Source: Prevotella sp. (GTDB taxonomy: Bacteria; Bacteroidota; Bacteroidia; Bacteroidales; Bacteroidaceae). From it: DNA of 64,000 bases. The notes beneath the pieces are model-generated. The model did no database searches. It was not told the DNA's origin and saw only the letters and a program-made list of their open reading frames with translations. Location: the NCBI GenBank assembly GCA_017471245.1, contig JAFUVB010000029.1, forward strand, positions 33,522 through 97,521. Direction: 5' to 3'. Position 1 is the stretch's first letter, and each line of letters opens with the position of its first letter. The translations under genes were made by a program, and so were the position numbers. Shown here one piece after another: positions 28,530-35,987 of the stretch.

Positions 28530-29195
28530 TCAAGACAACGTTAAAGGCTGCATAGCAGCGACGGTCTTTTCAAAGAAGTCTTTTGAAACAACTTTCCCCC
28601 GCAAGGTGCGCGACTGCGGAAAGTTTCTGAAATAATCATTCGTGGTGACATGCCACGAATGGTTTTTTATGAGCATGTTTTTCGATGCCATCCTGTCGAT
28701 TGTCCTCACATATCGCGGACTCACGACACTGAGAAAGCACTTGTTCTCGGTGGTGACACCTGCCAGGACGATGCGCGGCTTCCCCTCATTGCGCCGGGCA
28801 ACAGGCCATCCTTTGGTATCGGTGCGCACGGTAATCCCCCACCCTTTTGCATTCAGCTGATTCATCAACCGGCGGAATGTGGTGCCATGAACGCTGGTGT
28901 CACGCAGGTTTTTCACGGCAATGTAATAATGAATCATCTCATGAAGCAGCGTGTTTTGGTATTCCCTCTCAGGAACGTCATAATAATTACTGATGCGAAT
29001 CTCATAATCGTAACACTGCCTCTTGACAGATGAAGAGAAGAAACCCGTGCGCACGGCTTTCCATTTGAAGCGCAATGCTCCTAAGCGCGTGCGGGCATTG
29101 CACACAGAAAACTTCGGCAGAGGGAGTTCTCCACCGAAGTATTCTCTATTGAATTGACAGAAATGACTCTTTATCCAGTCAACAGTAACCTGCAT
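28530..29195 (-). CDS. SprT-like zinc metallopeptidase domain protein
   Basis: The 221-residue protein has the SprT-like fold: N-terminal FNREYFGGELPLPKFSV, zinc/catalytic motif LLHEMIHYYI (HExxH at about residues 84-88), and a further His in SVHGTTFRRLM. Eukaryotic Spartan-type members cut DNA-protein crosslinks; bacterial SprT-like proteins are poorly characterised. Its start codon overlaps the recA stop by one base (TAATG), which strongly suggests translational coupling and a DNA-repair role. That role is inference from context. It ends tail-to-tail with alaS. Confidence 0.88.
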   Translation of the reverse strand: MQVTVDWIKSHFCQFNREYFGGELPLPKFSVCNARTRLGALRFKWKAVRTGFFSSSVKRQCYDYEIRISNYYDVPEREYQNTLLHEMIHYYIAVKNLRDTSVHGTTFRRLMNQLNAKGWGITVRTDTKGWPVARRNEGKPRIVLAGVTTENKCFLSVVSPRYVRTIDRMASKNMLIKNHSWHVTTNDYFRNFPQSRTLRGKVVSKDFFEKTVAAMQPLTLS

Positions 29196-30220
29196 TAATC
29201 TTTCCTGTCTGAAATGGCTTGCATAATTTTTGCTTCCAGTTCCTCGCTGAGTTCTGGATTATCCTGCAGGAGTTTCTTCACGGCATCCCTACCCTGAGCC
29301 AGCTTGCTGCCATCGTATGAGAACCAGCTGCCGCTCTTCTGGATGATGCCATATTCCACACCGAGGTCTACAATCTCACCTGTCTTTGAGATTCCTTCGC
29401 CAAATGTGATTTCAAACTCGCACTTGCGGAATGGAGGAGCCACCTTGTTCTTCACCACCTTCACACGAACCTGATTGCCAATCACCTCGTCTCCGTCCTT
29501 GATACTGGTCACGCGGCGGATGTCAAGGCGCACGCTGCTGTAGAACTTCAAGGCATTTCCGCCCGTCGTTGTCTCAGGATTGCCGAACATAATACCGATT
29601 TTCTCGCGCAACTGGTTAATGAAGATGCACGTGGTATTGGTCTTTGAGATGGTGGAAGTGAGTTTGCGCAGGGCCTGGCTCATCAGTCGTGCCTGCAATC
29701 CCACCACGTTGTCGCCCATGTCACCCTCGATTTCCTTCTTCGGAGTGAGTGCTGCCACGGAGTCGATCACCAGGATGTCGATGGCAGAAGAGCTGATCAG
29801 CTGATCGGCAATCTGCAGTGCCTGCTCGCCGTTATCAGGCTGCGAAATCCACAGGTTATCGGTATCCACGCCCAGTTTCTCGGCATAGAAACGGTCGAAG
29901 GCATGCTCCGCATCGATGAATGCGGCGATGCCGCCCGCTTTCTGCGCCTCTGCGATGGCATGGATGGCAAGAGTTGTCTTTCCGGAGCTCTCCGGACCGT
30001 AGATTTCAATGATTCTTCCGCGCGGATAACCGCCCACTCCGAGGGCTGCATTCAGTCCGATGCTACCCGACGAAATTACTTCCACGTTCTCCACATGCTC
30101 ATCACCGAGTTTCATGATACTTCCCTTTCCGAAGTCCTTCTCTATCTTCGACATCGCCGCCTGCAGCGCTTTCAGCTTCTCACTCTGAGGATTGCCTTCC
30201 TCAATTTCTTTTTTTGCCAT
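29195..30220 (-). CDS. recA: Recombinase RecA
   Basis: The 341-residue protein has Walker [10 protein letters not shown], the MAW-type [16 protein letters not shown] start, [18 protein letters not shown] (loop 1 region), and [27 protein letters not shown] (loop 2), with a typical lysine/acid C terminus. RecA forms filaments on single-stranded DNA for homologous recombination. The ATG at 30220 (MAKKEIEEG) was chosen; an upstream in-frame start would translate part of the heptamer array at 30246-30280. No TAnnTTTG box is visible just upstream, so recA may depend on transcription entering from the four-helix-bundle cassette. It is coupled to the sprT-like gene downstream. Confidence 0.97.
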   Translation of the reverse strand: MAKKEIEEGNPQSEKLKALQAAMSKIEKDFGKGSIMKLGDEHVENVEVISSGSIGLNAALGVGGYPRGRIIEIYGPESSGKTTLAIHAIAEAQKAGGIAAFIDAEHAFDRFYAEKLGVDTDNLWISQPDNGEQALQIADQLISSSAIDILVIDSVAALTPKKEIEGDMGDNVVGLQARLMSQALRKLTSTISKTNTTCIFINQLREKIGIMFGNPETTTGGNALKFYSSVRLDIRRVTSIKDGDEVIGNQVRVKVVKNKVAPPFRKCEFEITFGEGISKTGEIVDLGVEYGIIQKSGSWFSYDGSKLAQGRDAVKKLLQDNPELSEELEAKIMQAISDRKD

Positions 30221-30245
30221 AACTTTAGAATTCTTTGTGGTAGTA

Positions 30246-30280
30246 GAAGCAAGAAGCAAGATGCAAGAAGCAAGAGATTA
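30246..30280. repeat. Heptamer array, five units (left arm of four-helix-bundle cassette)
   Basis: Five 7-mers in register: GAAGCAA twice, GATGCAA, GAAGCAA and GAGATTA. It forms an inverted pair with 30709-30743, also five units ending in the same inner GAGATTA. It lies in the recA upstream region. Confidence 0.9.
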
Positions 30281-30314
30281 CTTCTGCTTAAACCACCTTA
30301 TTATACATTTATTT

Positions 30315-30689
30315 TTATTCTCTGTTGCTTTTATCAACCAATGTGTTTCTTAATCCAATAAGCATTCGAGCAATTTCCTTGATATTCTTTTCCTGCTCAT
30401 TTAGCAATTCATGGGATATATAATTCAAGCTTTCAGCAATTTCCAACTGGCACATTACTTCTGACAAAGAGCCGTAAGAGATTTCCAAGAAATGAATTCT
30501 TTCCTTTATTGAAAAGCGTCCCATGCCCTCTGCAATATTCGATGGTATGGATATAACTGCCCTTTGAAGCTGATTGGATAATACCATCCGCTCATTAAGC
30601 GGAAATCCGCCTGTCATCAGATACACATCTTTTACTAATTGTTGAGCCTGATGATAAACCTTCAATTTCCGATAATAGAAATCATCCAT
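30315..30689 (-). CDS. Four-helix-bundle protein (S23/23S rRNA intervening-sequence protein family)
   Basis: The 124-residue helical protein has the family signature: LKVYHQAQQLVKDVY, LSNQLQRAVISIPSNIAEGMGR, KERIHFLEISYGSLSEVMCQLEIA, and a last amphipathic helix. Relatives are encoded in rRNA intervening sequences, and one branch (bAvd) helps diversity-generating retroelements; most Bacteroidetes copies have no known function. No reverse transcriptase or rRNA is near. The gene is bracketed by inverted 35-bp heptamer arrays (30246-30280 and 30709-30743), so a 498-bp cassette between recA and the dehydrogenase gene can be delimited. No TAnnTTTG box was found in its short upstream gap. Confidence 0.88.
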   Translation of the reverse strand: MDDFYYRKLKVYHQAQQLVKDVYLMTGGFPLNERMVLSNQLQRAVISIPSNIAEGMGRFSIKERIHFLEISYGSLSEVMCQLEIAESLNYISHELLNEQEKNIKEIARMLIGLRNTLVDKSNRE

Positions 30690-30708
30690 CCTATTTTTGT
30701 CAATAATG

Positions 30709-30743
30709 TAATCTCTTGCCTCTTGCTTCTTGCCTCTTGCTTC
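30709..30743. repeat. Heptamer array, five units (right arm of cassette)
   Basis: Read on the minus strand: GAAGCAA, GAGGCAA, GAAGCAA, GAGGCAA, GAGATTA. It is the inverted counterpart of 30246-30280 and ends 3 nt before the stop codon of the neighbouring dehydrogenase gene. Confidence 0.9.
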
Positions 30744-30746
30744 TTA

Positions 30747-31985
30747 CTATAATTCCAACTCCCCGTCGAACACTTCCACCCAAGGCAAGCCGTGGATGTT
30801 GAGCTGCTCCATAAATGGATCGGGGTCGAAGTCCTCAACGTTCCACACTCCGGGTTTCTTCCAGATGCCCTTCACGAACATCATAACACCAATCATGGCG
30901 GGAACGCCCGTGGTATAGGAAACGCCCTGCATGCCTGTTTCCTTGTAAGCCTCCTGATGCTTACAGTTGTTGTATACGTAATAGGTGCGCTCCTTGCCGT
31001 CTTTGATGCCACGGATGCGGCAGCCGATGGATGTCTCGCCGTCGTAGTTCTCGCCCAGGTCCTGCGGATTGGGAAGCACAGCCTTCAGGAATTGCAGCGG
31101 AACAATCTTCACCGTGACCGTCTTTCCTGAGCCGTCGGCGAGCGGAGCCTTGTATTCAATCTCGTCGATGCGGCTCATTCCGAGGTTCTGGATGCAGTCA
31201 AGATAAGTGAGATACTGCTGTCCGAAGGTCATCCAGAAGCGAGCCTGCTTGATGGTGGGATAGTTTTTCACCAAGCTCTCCAGCTCCTCGTGGTGCATCA
31301 GGTAGCTCTCGCGCGGTCCGATGTTGGGATAAGTCAGTGGCTTATGTATCTCCAACGGCTCCGTCTCAATCCATTCCCCGTCCTTATAGTAGAGTCCTTT
31401 CTGGGTGATTTCGCGGATATTGATTTCCGGATTGAAGTTGGTGGCAAATGCCTTGTGGTGGTTTCCGGCGTTGCAATCCACGATGTCAAGATAGTGAATC
31501 TCGTCGAAGTGATGCTTGGCGGCATAAGCTGTGTAGATTCCCGATACTCCCGGGTCGAAGCCGCAGCCGAGAATGGCTGTCAGTCCGGCCTGTTCGAAGC
31601 GCTCCTTATATGCCCATTGCCAACTGTATTCGAAGTGGGCCTCATCCTTCGGCTCATAATTTGCGGTGTCGAGATAGTTGCATCCGCACGCCAGACATGC
31701 CTCCATGATGGTGAGGTCCTGATAAGGCAGGGCGAGGTTGATCACCAGTTCAGGCTTGTAATCACTGAAAAGCGCCTTCAGTTGCTCCACATCATCGGCA
31801 TCCACCTGTGCTGTCTTGATGTCCATAGTGTAGCCTTTCTCGTGGATGGCAGCCACCAGCTGGTCGCATTTCTCCTTTCTGCGGCTTGCAATCATGAACT
31901 CTGTGAACACATCAGCGTTCTGCGCAATCTTGAACGCTGCCACCGTAGCGACGCCTCCGGCGCCAATCATCAATATTCTGCTCAT
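30747..31985 (-). CDS. Saccharopine dehydrogenase-family protein, probably carboxynorspermidine/carboxyspermidine dehydrogenase
   Basis: The 412-residue protein has an N-terminal Rossmann motif (RILMIGAGGVATVAAFKIAQ), INLALPYQDLTIMEACLACGCNYLDTANYEP, and the family segment LGCGFDPGVSGIYTAYAAKHHFD, ending in a C-terminal domain with MQGVSYTTGVPAMIGVMMF. These features and the length match the carboxynorspermidine dehydrogenases that Bacteroides use with a carboxyspermidine decarboxylase to make spermidine. The decarboxylase is not in this window, so the assignment rests on sequence alone; a lysine-pathway saccharopine enzyme is less likely. A full consensus promoter lies at 32042-32073. Confidence 0.82.
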   Translation of the reverse strand: MSRILMIGAGGVATVAAFKIAQNADVFTEFMIASRRKEKCDQLVAAIHEKGYTMDIKTAQVDADDVEQLKALFSDYKPELVINLALPYQDLTIMEACLACGCNYLDTANYEPKDEAHFEYSWQWAYKERFEQAGLTAILGCGFDPGVSGIYTAYAAKHHFDEIHYLDIVDCNAGNHHKAFATNFNPEINIREITQKGLYYKDGEWIETEPLEIHKPLTYPNIGPRESYLMHHEELESLVKNYPTIKQARFWMTFGQQYLTYLDCIQNLGMSRIDEIEYKAPLADGSGKTVTVKIVPLQFLKAVLPNPQDLGENYDGETSIGCRIRGIKDGKERTYYVYNNCKHQEAYKETGMQGVSYTTGVPAMIGVMMFVKGIWKKPGVWNVEDFDPDPFMEQLNIHGLPWVEVFDGELEL

Positions 31986-32041
31986 TGATTCTATCTTGTT
32001 TTAGTTAATAATAAAGGTTTTCCGCTCTGTTTTGATGTTTG

Positions 32042-32073
32042 CAAAGATAGCGAATAATTCGCTGTCTGCCAAA
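32042..32073 (-). promoter_or_regulatory. Promoter of the saccharopine dehydrogenase-family gene
   Basis: Minus-strand TTTG (32073-32070), 20-nt spacer, TATCTTTG (32049-32042), giving a leader of roughly 50 nt. Confidence 0.72.
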
Positions 32074-32104
32074 TTTTTCATGCCAATAATTACGGCGCGT
32101 CGCC

Positions 32105-32755
32105 CTATCCCCTGCCTTCCAGTTCATCGCTGCTTATGCCCAAGGCATTCATCAGTGAGTAGCCGAGAATGTCCTGGCGGAAATTGCCGCCCGGCATGGG
32201 CTGCATGGCGAGCACGGTGATGCGCTTTTCGTCGTCGGCATGATGAAGGCTGCGGCGCACGCGCTCATAAGCGTCGCCCTCTTCAGTATTGGGAACGACG
32301 ACCAGACGCTTCACTTCCTGCCGCCGCAACACATGTTCCACCACGTCGGTGAGCATGTTGCTCTTCGTGGTGATGCTCTCCACCGGCACGGCATGGAGCA
32401 CAAACTCGCCCAAGGAACTGCGGAATGCCTGCGCGTTGAGGTCGGTCTGATAGGCCGAGGGAAGGAAATTATCCATCCCCTTACGGTCCTTGTCGTGAAT
32501 CAGCACCACGGTAATCTCCTGATGGCTGCTGCTCTCGCGCACGCCGCCGTCTAAGGCAACGCACTCCAACCACCGCGCCATGTCGGCCTGCGGAATGCGC
32601 CTGCCGAGCATCCGCTCGAAGTTTACGATCAGGTTGAACGCCACTTTATCCACGTAATCGGCATCTGCCACCACCACGTTTTCGCCCCAAACGGCTCCGC
32701 TGATGCCCGCTGCCGCCGTCTCAAATGCCTGAGCTTGCCATTCGTCTTGCTTCAT
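32105..32755 (-). CDS. Conserved hypothetical protein, Bacteroidales type
   Basis: I do not recognise a characterised family for this 216-residue soluble protein. It has no signal peptide or membrane segment. Visible features are a Gly/Ala-rich start (FETAAAGISGAVWGENVVVADADYVDKVAFNLIVNFERMLGRRIP), a central acidic stretch and a C-terminal MPGGNFRQDILGYSLMNALGIS. Alternating predicted strands and helices (EITVVLIHDKD, KRLVVVPNTEE, KRITVLAMQPMPGG) suggest an alpha/beta fold. It stands alone between the dehydrogenase and the divergent rhaD, with its own -7 box at 32796-32803. The codon pattern matches its neighbours, so it is probably a real gene. Confidence 0.75.
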   Translation of the reverse strand: MKQDEWQAQAFETAAAGISGAVWGENVVVADADYVDKVAFNLIVNFERMLGRRIPQADMARWLECVALDGGVRESSSHQEITVVLIHDKDRKGMDNFLPSAYQTDLNAQAFRSSLGEFVLHAVPVESITTKSNMLTDVVEHVLRRQEVKRLVVVPNTEEGDAYERVRRSLHHADDEKRITVLAMQPMPGGNFRQDILGYSLMNALGISSDELEGRG

Positions 32756-32795
32756 TCTTCTTCAAGTTTTTACACCTTATTTATATATGAGGATA

Positions 32796-32803
32796 CAAAG
32801 GTA
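32796..32803 (-). promoter_or_regulatory. -7 promoter box before the 216-residue hypothetical gene
   Basis: TACCTTTG on the minus strand, 40 nt upstream of the start codon. No clear -33 partner. Confidence 0.45.
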
Positions 32804-32848
32804 CGAAAATAATTCATAAATCATCATCCGTAGTTCATAATTTTTTAT

Positions 32849-32856
32849 TACCTTTG
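32849..32856 (+). promoter_or_regulatory. rhaD: -7 promoter box before rhaD
   Basis: TACCTTTG fits TAnnTTTG 45 nt before the rhaD ATG. No clear -33 partner. Confidence 0.5.
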
Positions 32857-32901
32857 CAACATGACAAGCAGAACAAGAAACCCACATAAAACAAATCAAA
32901 C

Positions 32902-33711
32902 ATGAAGAGTATATTGGAAGGAAGACCTGCCCTGAAGCAGGAAATCGAGAAGATTGCCGAAGTGGCAGGCTATCTGTGGCAGAACGGATGGGCTGAGCGC
33001 AACGGCGGAAACATCACGGTGAACATCACCAAGTTTGTGGACGACGACATCAGAAAGATGCCTGCCATCAGCGAAGTGAAGCCTATAGGAGCCGCGCTGC
33101 CGCTGCTCAAAGGCAACTATTTCTACTGCAAAGGCACGGGAAAGCGCATGCGCGACCTGGCACGATGGCCGATGGACAACGGCAGCGTGATACGTATCCT
33201 GGACGACTGCGCCAGCTATGTGATCATTGCCGACAACCTGGTGCAGCCCACAAGCGAGCTGCCGAGCCACCTCACCGTGCATAACCACCTGATAGAAAAG
33301 GGAAGCCCATACAACGCAACGGTGCACACGCACCCCATCGAGCTGGTTGCCATGAGCCATAACCGCGAAATGCTGGGCAAGGACGTGCTCACCAAGATTC
33401 TGTGGTCGATGATTCCCGAGACCAAAGCATTCTGTCCGTTAGGCTTAGGCATCATTCCCTATCAGCTGCCGGGCAGCGTTGAGCTGGCAGAAGCCACGCT
33501 GAAGGAGCTCGACGACTACGATGTGGTGCTCTGGGAGAAGCACGGCGTGTTCGCACAAGGTCTCGACGTGATGGACGCTTTCGACCAAATCGACGTGCTT
33601 TCCAAGGCTGCCAAGATCTACATTGATGCCAAATGCATGGGCTTTACGCCCGAAGGCATGAGCGACGAACAGCTGAAAGAAATGACCGTTGCATTCAACC
33701 TGCCGAAGTAG
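32902..33711 (+). CDS. rhaD: L-rhamnulose-1-phosphate aldolase (class II aldolase/adducin family)
   Basis: The 269-residue protein opens LKQEIEKIAEVAGYLWQNGWAERNGGNITVN, the RhaD-type active-site start. It has the zinc-binding histidines in LPSHLTVHNHLIEKG and NATVHTHPIELVAMSH, the Lys/Glu region LPGSVELAEATLKELDDYDVVLWEKHGVFAQG, and the usual RhaD length. It cleaves L-rhamnulose 1-phosphate to dihydroxyacetone phosphate and L-lactaldehyde. The gene stands alone, about 6 kb from the kinase/isomerase/permease operon at 37.5-41.9 kb that would feed it. Confidence 0.93.
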   Translation: MKSILEGRPALKQEIEKIAEVAGYLWQNGWAERNGGNITVNITKFVDDDIRKMPAISEVKPIGAALPLLKGNYFYCKGTGKRMRDLARWPMDNGSVIRILDDCASYVIIADNLVQPTSELPSHLTVHNHLIEKGSPYNATVHTHPIELVAMSHNREMLGKDVLTKILWSMIPETKAFCPLGLGIIPYQLPGSVELAEATLKELDDYDVVLWEKHGVFAQGLDVMDAFDQIDVLSKAAKIYIDAKCMGFTPEGMSDEQLKEMTVAFNLPK

Positions 33712-33730
33712 CTTCTATGTATCACACAAA

Positions 33731-33818
33731 AAAAACTATGGTTTTGACCCTCAAAACCATAGTTTTTGAAACGCAAAACCTATGCTTTTGAGCGTCAAAA
33801 GCATAGGTTTTAAGACAT
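33731..33818. repeat. Four-unit tandem array, 22-bp period, with internal dyads
   Basis: Cores like AAAACCATAGTTTTTG recur with their TTTTG ends exactly 22 bp apart (33742, 33764, 33786, 33808). Cores alternate between CATAG and CTATG forms, so neighbouring units are also partly inverted. It lies between convergent rhaD and the small acidic-protein gene. Confidence 0.75.
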
Positions 33819-33868
33819 TATTGCTATCATGTTGAAAATCAACAACTTAGATTTTCCATTTCCAATCC

Positions 33869-34081
33869 TCAATCCTCATCGTCGTCATCATCCCAAAGCG
33901 ACTTTTTGGTTGTGCCGGGCTGCCAGTCTGAATCATCGTCATCCCAAAGACTCCGCTTAGCTGCCTCATCATCAACGAAGCTTTCCTTGACAGGCAAATC
34001 CAACATCAGTCGCTCGGAATACTTGAATACTGCCGTCAGGGGCTTTATATATGTCTCTTTATTCTTATTCATTCCGACCAT
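33869..34081 (-). CDS. Small acidic protein with repeated SLWDDDD tail
   Basis: The 70-residue protein has a short basic N terminus containing YIKP, a middle segment FKYSERLMLDLPVKES, and two copies of the acidic motif RSLWDDDDSDW / KSLWDDDDDED at the C terminus. It has no signal peptide. It begins one base after the stop of the secreted-protein gene on the same strand, so it is probably the third gene of that unit. It resembles the small protein at 54893-55069 in having a Y-[IV]-K-P start and a KKS-[IL]-W tail. A start at 34072 (MNKNKETY) is equally likely. Function unknown. Confidence 0.7.
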   Translation of the reverse strand: MVGMNKNKETYIKPLTAVFKYSERLMLDLPVKESFVDDEAAKRSLWDDDDSDWQPGTTKKSLWDDDDDED

Positions 34082-34082
34082 T

Positions 34083-35987
34083 TTACTTTACAATAAACTT
34101 TTTTCCTTTACTGATATAGATCCCCTTCGGGAGAGCATTCTTTCTGCGATGATCAACCTTCTGACCGCTTATATGATAGATTGGAGAATCCTCTGAAGTA
34201 GCATATTCATCTGAAAGAGCTATGCCTGTAGGTTCATTTTCTGACGAAGCGGCCTTCGGTTTGAACGAGAAAGTGGTGCTCTTAGCTGTTTCTGCCACGT
34301 CATCCGGCAAGTCTGGAACATAAAGGAATGCTTTGTTTGCAGTCATCGCAGCACTTGTTGAGTGATAGAACCCCAGTTCGCCGCCCTTTGAAGAGAGCAC
34401 ATACATGTGTTTTTTATCATTTTCCTCGGTGGCTCCATCAAGAGAAATATACCCTTTCAGATAGTTGTCTTCTTCATTTTGCAGTATCTGAGGAACGTTT
34501 TCTGTCAGGGGAAGCAATCGGTTTTTCACACCTATTGTTTCTCCATTCTCATTCTGAACCTCCTGGCATTCTAATACCACAGGCATTCGCGCAGGCACTT
34601 TTCCACTCTCAATCTCCTGGAAATGCACCATGTTGTTTTCTTTGTCGTAAGCATCTTCGGTAGTATGAAGATAATAAGCCCTCACACCATCGAGCAACTG
34701 ATATGGGAAATCGGTGTACATCGTGGTGTAGTACATACCATCTTTTGTGTACTTGGACTTTGCATTAGCTCCGAAAGCGCCGTCAACAGTGTTCTCATCG
34801 AGGATATAAACGGTCCATTCTGAAGACTTAATAACGTCATCATCAAGACCGTCTGTAGTCTTCATCACCAGCCAATCACCGCCTTCATCGCAAAAATAAG
34901 AATTCATTTTGGAAATCCTTGGATCAAGCGTAAACGGCGTAAAAATGCGGCTCACGCCACTACTGTTTGTTTCAATCATCAGGTCGTAGTTATTATTATT
35001 ATCCACGTAATTAAGGTAAGAAACGCCCTGAGCTGTTAAATTGACGCCCACAGACGTACCTTGCCCCGTGGCACTGCCTTGCAATTTAAACACAGTCGTG
35101 GGGTTTCCCTGAGCCTGATCTGCACTGATGAGCTTCAAACAGTCATTAAAAATAAAGCCGTCACTGCCAGAATAGTCTTTATAACTTCTGGTATGAGATG
35201 GGGCTCTTTTATCTGAGCCGCCATAAATGCTGAGAAACCTTTTTGTTTTATTGTTTTGAATCCTGCAATATACCATTTCGGCAGGCTCGCTAAAATAAGC
35301 ATAATAAGTGCCTGCTGTTTCTGCTGAAGCTGTCAGAGTATATGGATTGTCGGTCGATACATAATCTCCTGTATTGTTTTTCTTCCATCCAAGAAAGCGA
35401 ATACCATTCTGAGCATCTCCTGTAGCACGCAGTTCCACTTCATCACCCATAACATTTGCTATTTTGCTGATAGAAACAGTCCCTTTTGAAGCATCAGATG
35501 TTTGTACTTTAATAATACCTGTTTGCTTTTCAAAAATGGCAAATGTCTGGAAAGTTGTAGGATTTCTTTCGTTTTCACTGGTATACGATCGATTTGTATT
35601 AAAGTAGCTTACTCCATCCGTGCTATTCTCCGCATGGGTTGAATTATTCCATGAACCATCAGTCCAATGCGAGAAAATATAGCCATCATCGGCTGAAGCG
35701 TAGTAATAAAACGTGCTGAAACCGGCGTTTCCAATTTTTTTGTCATACCCTGTTATCGTTTTACCCGTCGCTGTATACTCAGGAGTATCACCTGTAGTTG
35801 CCGTAACATACACTTTACCACCTCCGGTTGTCCCATCGGTTAACTTGGCTGTTACCGTGGCTTTATAATAATAAGTGGAGGTTGCCATTGCGGGAAGCAC
35901 TCCGAAAAGCAACATGACCATGGAAAACAGCCCATTCCGTAGCTTATTTTGACTCATTTGCATTAACATATTATGATTTGACTTCAT
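34083..35987 (-). CDS. Large secreted protein with C-terminal sorting-like motif, function unknown
   Basis: The 634-residue protein has a signal peptide (about 10-36, ending PAMA) and then beta-rich sequence: TYYYKATVTAKLTDGTTGGGKVYVTATTG-type repeats in the first third, GFLGWKKNN-like and YAYFSEP segments typical of InlB B-repeat-like modules, and a long unassigned middle. The last 45 residues (SPIYHISGQKV ... LPKGIYISKGKKFIVK) match the C-terminal motif of the two LRR proteins at 46.7-52.8 kb and resemble a type IX-style secretion/anchoring tail. The ATG at 35987 overlaps the stop of the upstream DUF4105 gene by four bases (ATGA), which fixes the start. Confidence 0.82.
   Translation of the reverse strand: MKSNHNMLMQMSQNKLRNGLFSMVMLLFGVLPAMATSTYYYKATVTAKLTDGTTGGGKVYVTATTGDTPEYTATGKTITGYDKKIGNAGFSTFYYYASADDGYIFSHWTDGSWNNSTHAENSTDGVSYFNTNRSYTSENERNPTTFQTFAIFEKQTGIIKVQTSDASKGTVSISKIANVMGDEVELRATGDAQNGIRFLGWKKNNTGDYVSTDNPYTLTASAETAGTYYAYFSEPAEMVYCRIQNNKTKRFLSIYGGSDKRAPSHTRSYKDYSGSDGFIFNDCLKLISADQAQGNPTTVFKLQGSATGQGTSVGVNLTAQGVSYLNYVDNNNNYDLMIETNSSGVSRIFTPFTLDPRISKMNSYFCDEGGDWLVMKTTDGLDDDVIKSSEWTVYILDENTVDGAFGANAKSKYTKDGMYYTTMYTDFPYQLLDGVRAYYLHTTEDAYDKENNMVHFQEIESGKVPARMPVVLECQEVQNENGETIGVKNRLLPLTENVPQILQNEEDNYLKGYISLDGATEENDKKHMYVLSSKGGELGFYHSTSAAMTANKAFLYVPDLPDDVAETAKSTTFSFKPKAASSENEPTGIALSDEYATSEDSPIYHISGQKVDHRRKNALPKGIYISKGKKFIVK

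Noticed and set aside
30246-30743. Diversity-generating retroelement suggested by the bAvd-like protein
   Set aside because: No reverse transcriptase, template repeat or variable-repeat target gene is present nearby, so only the protein-family resemblance remains.
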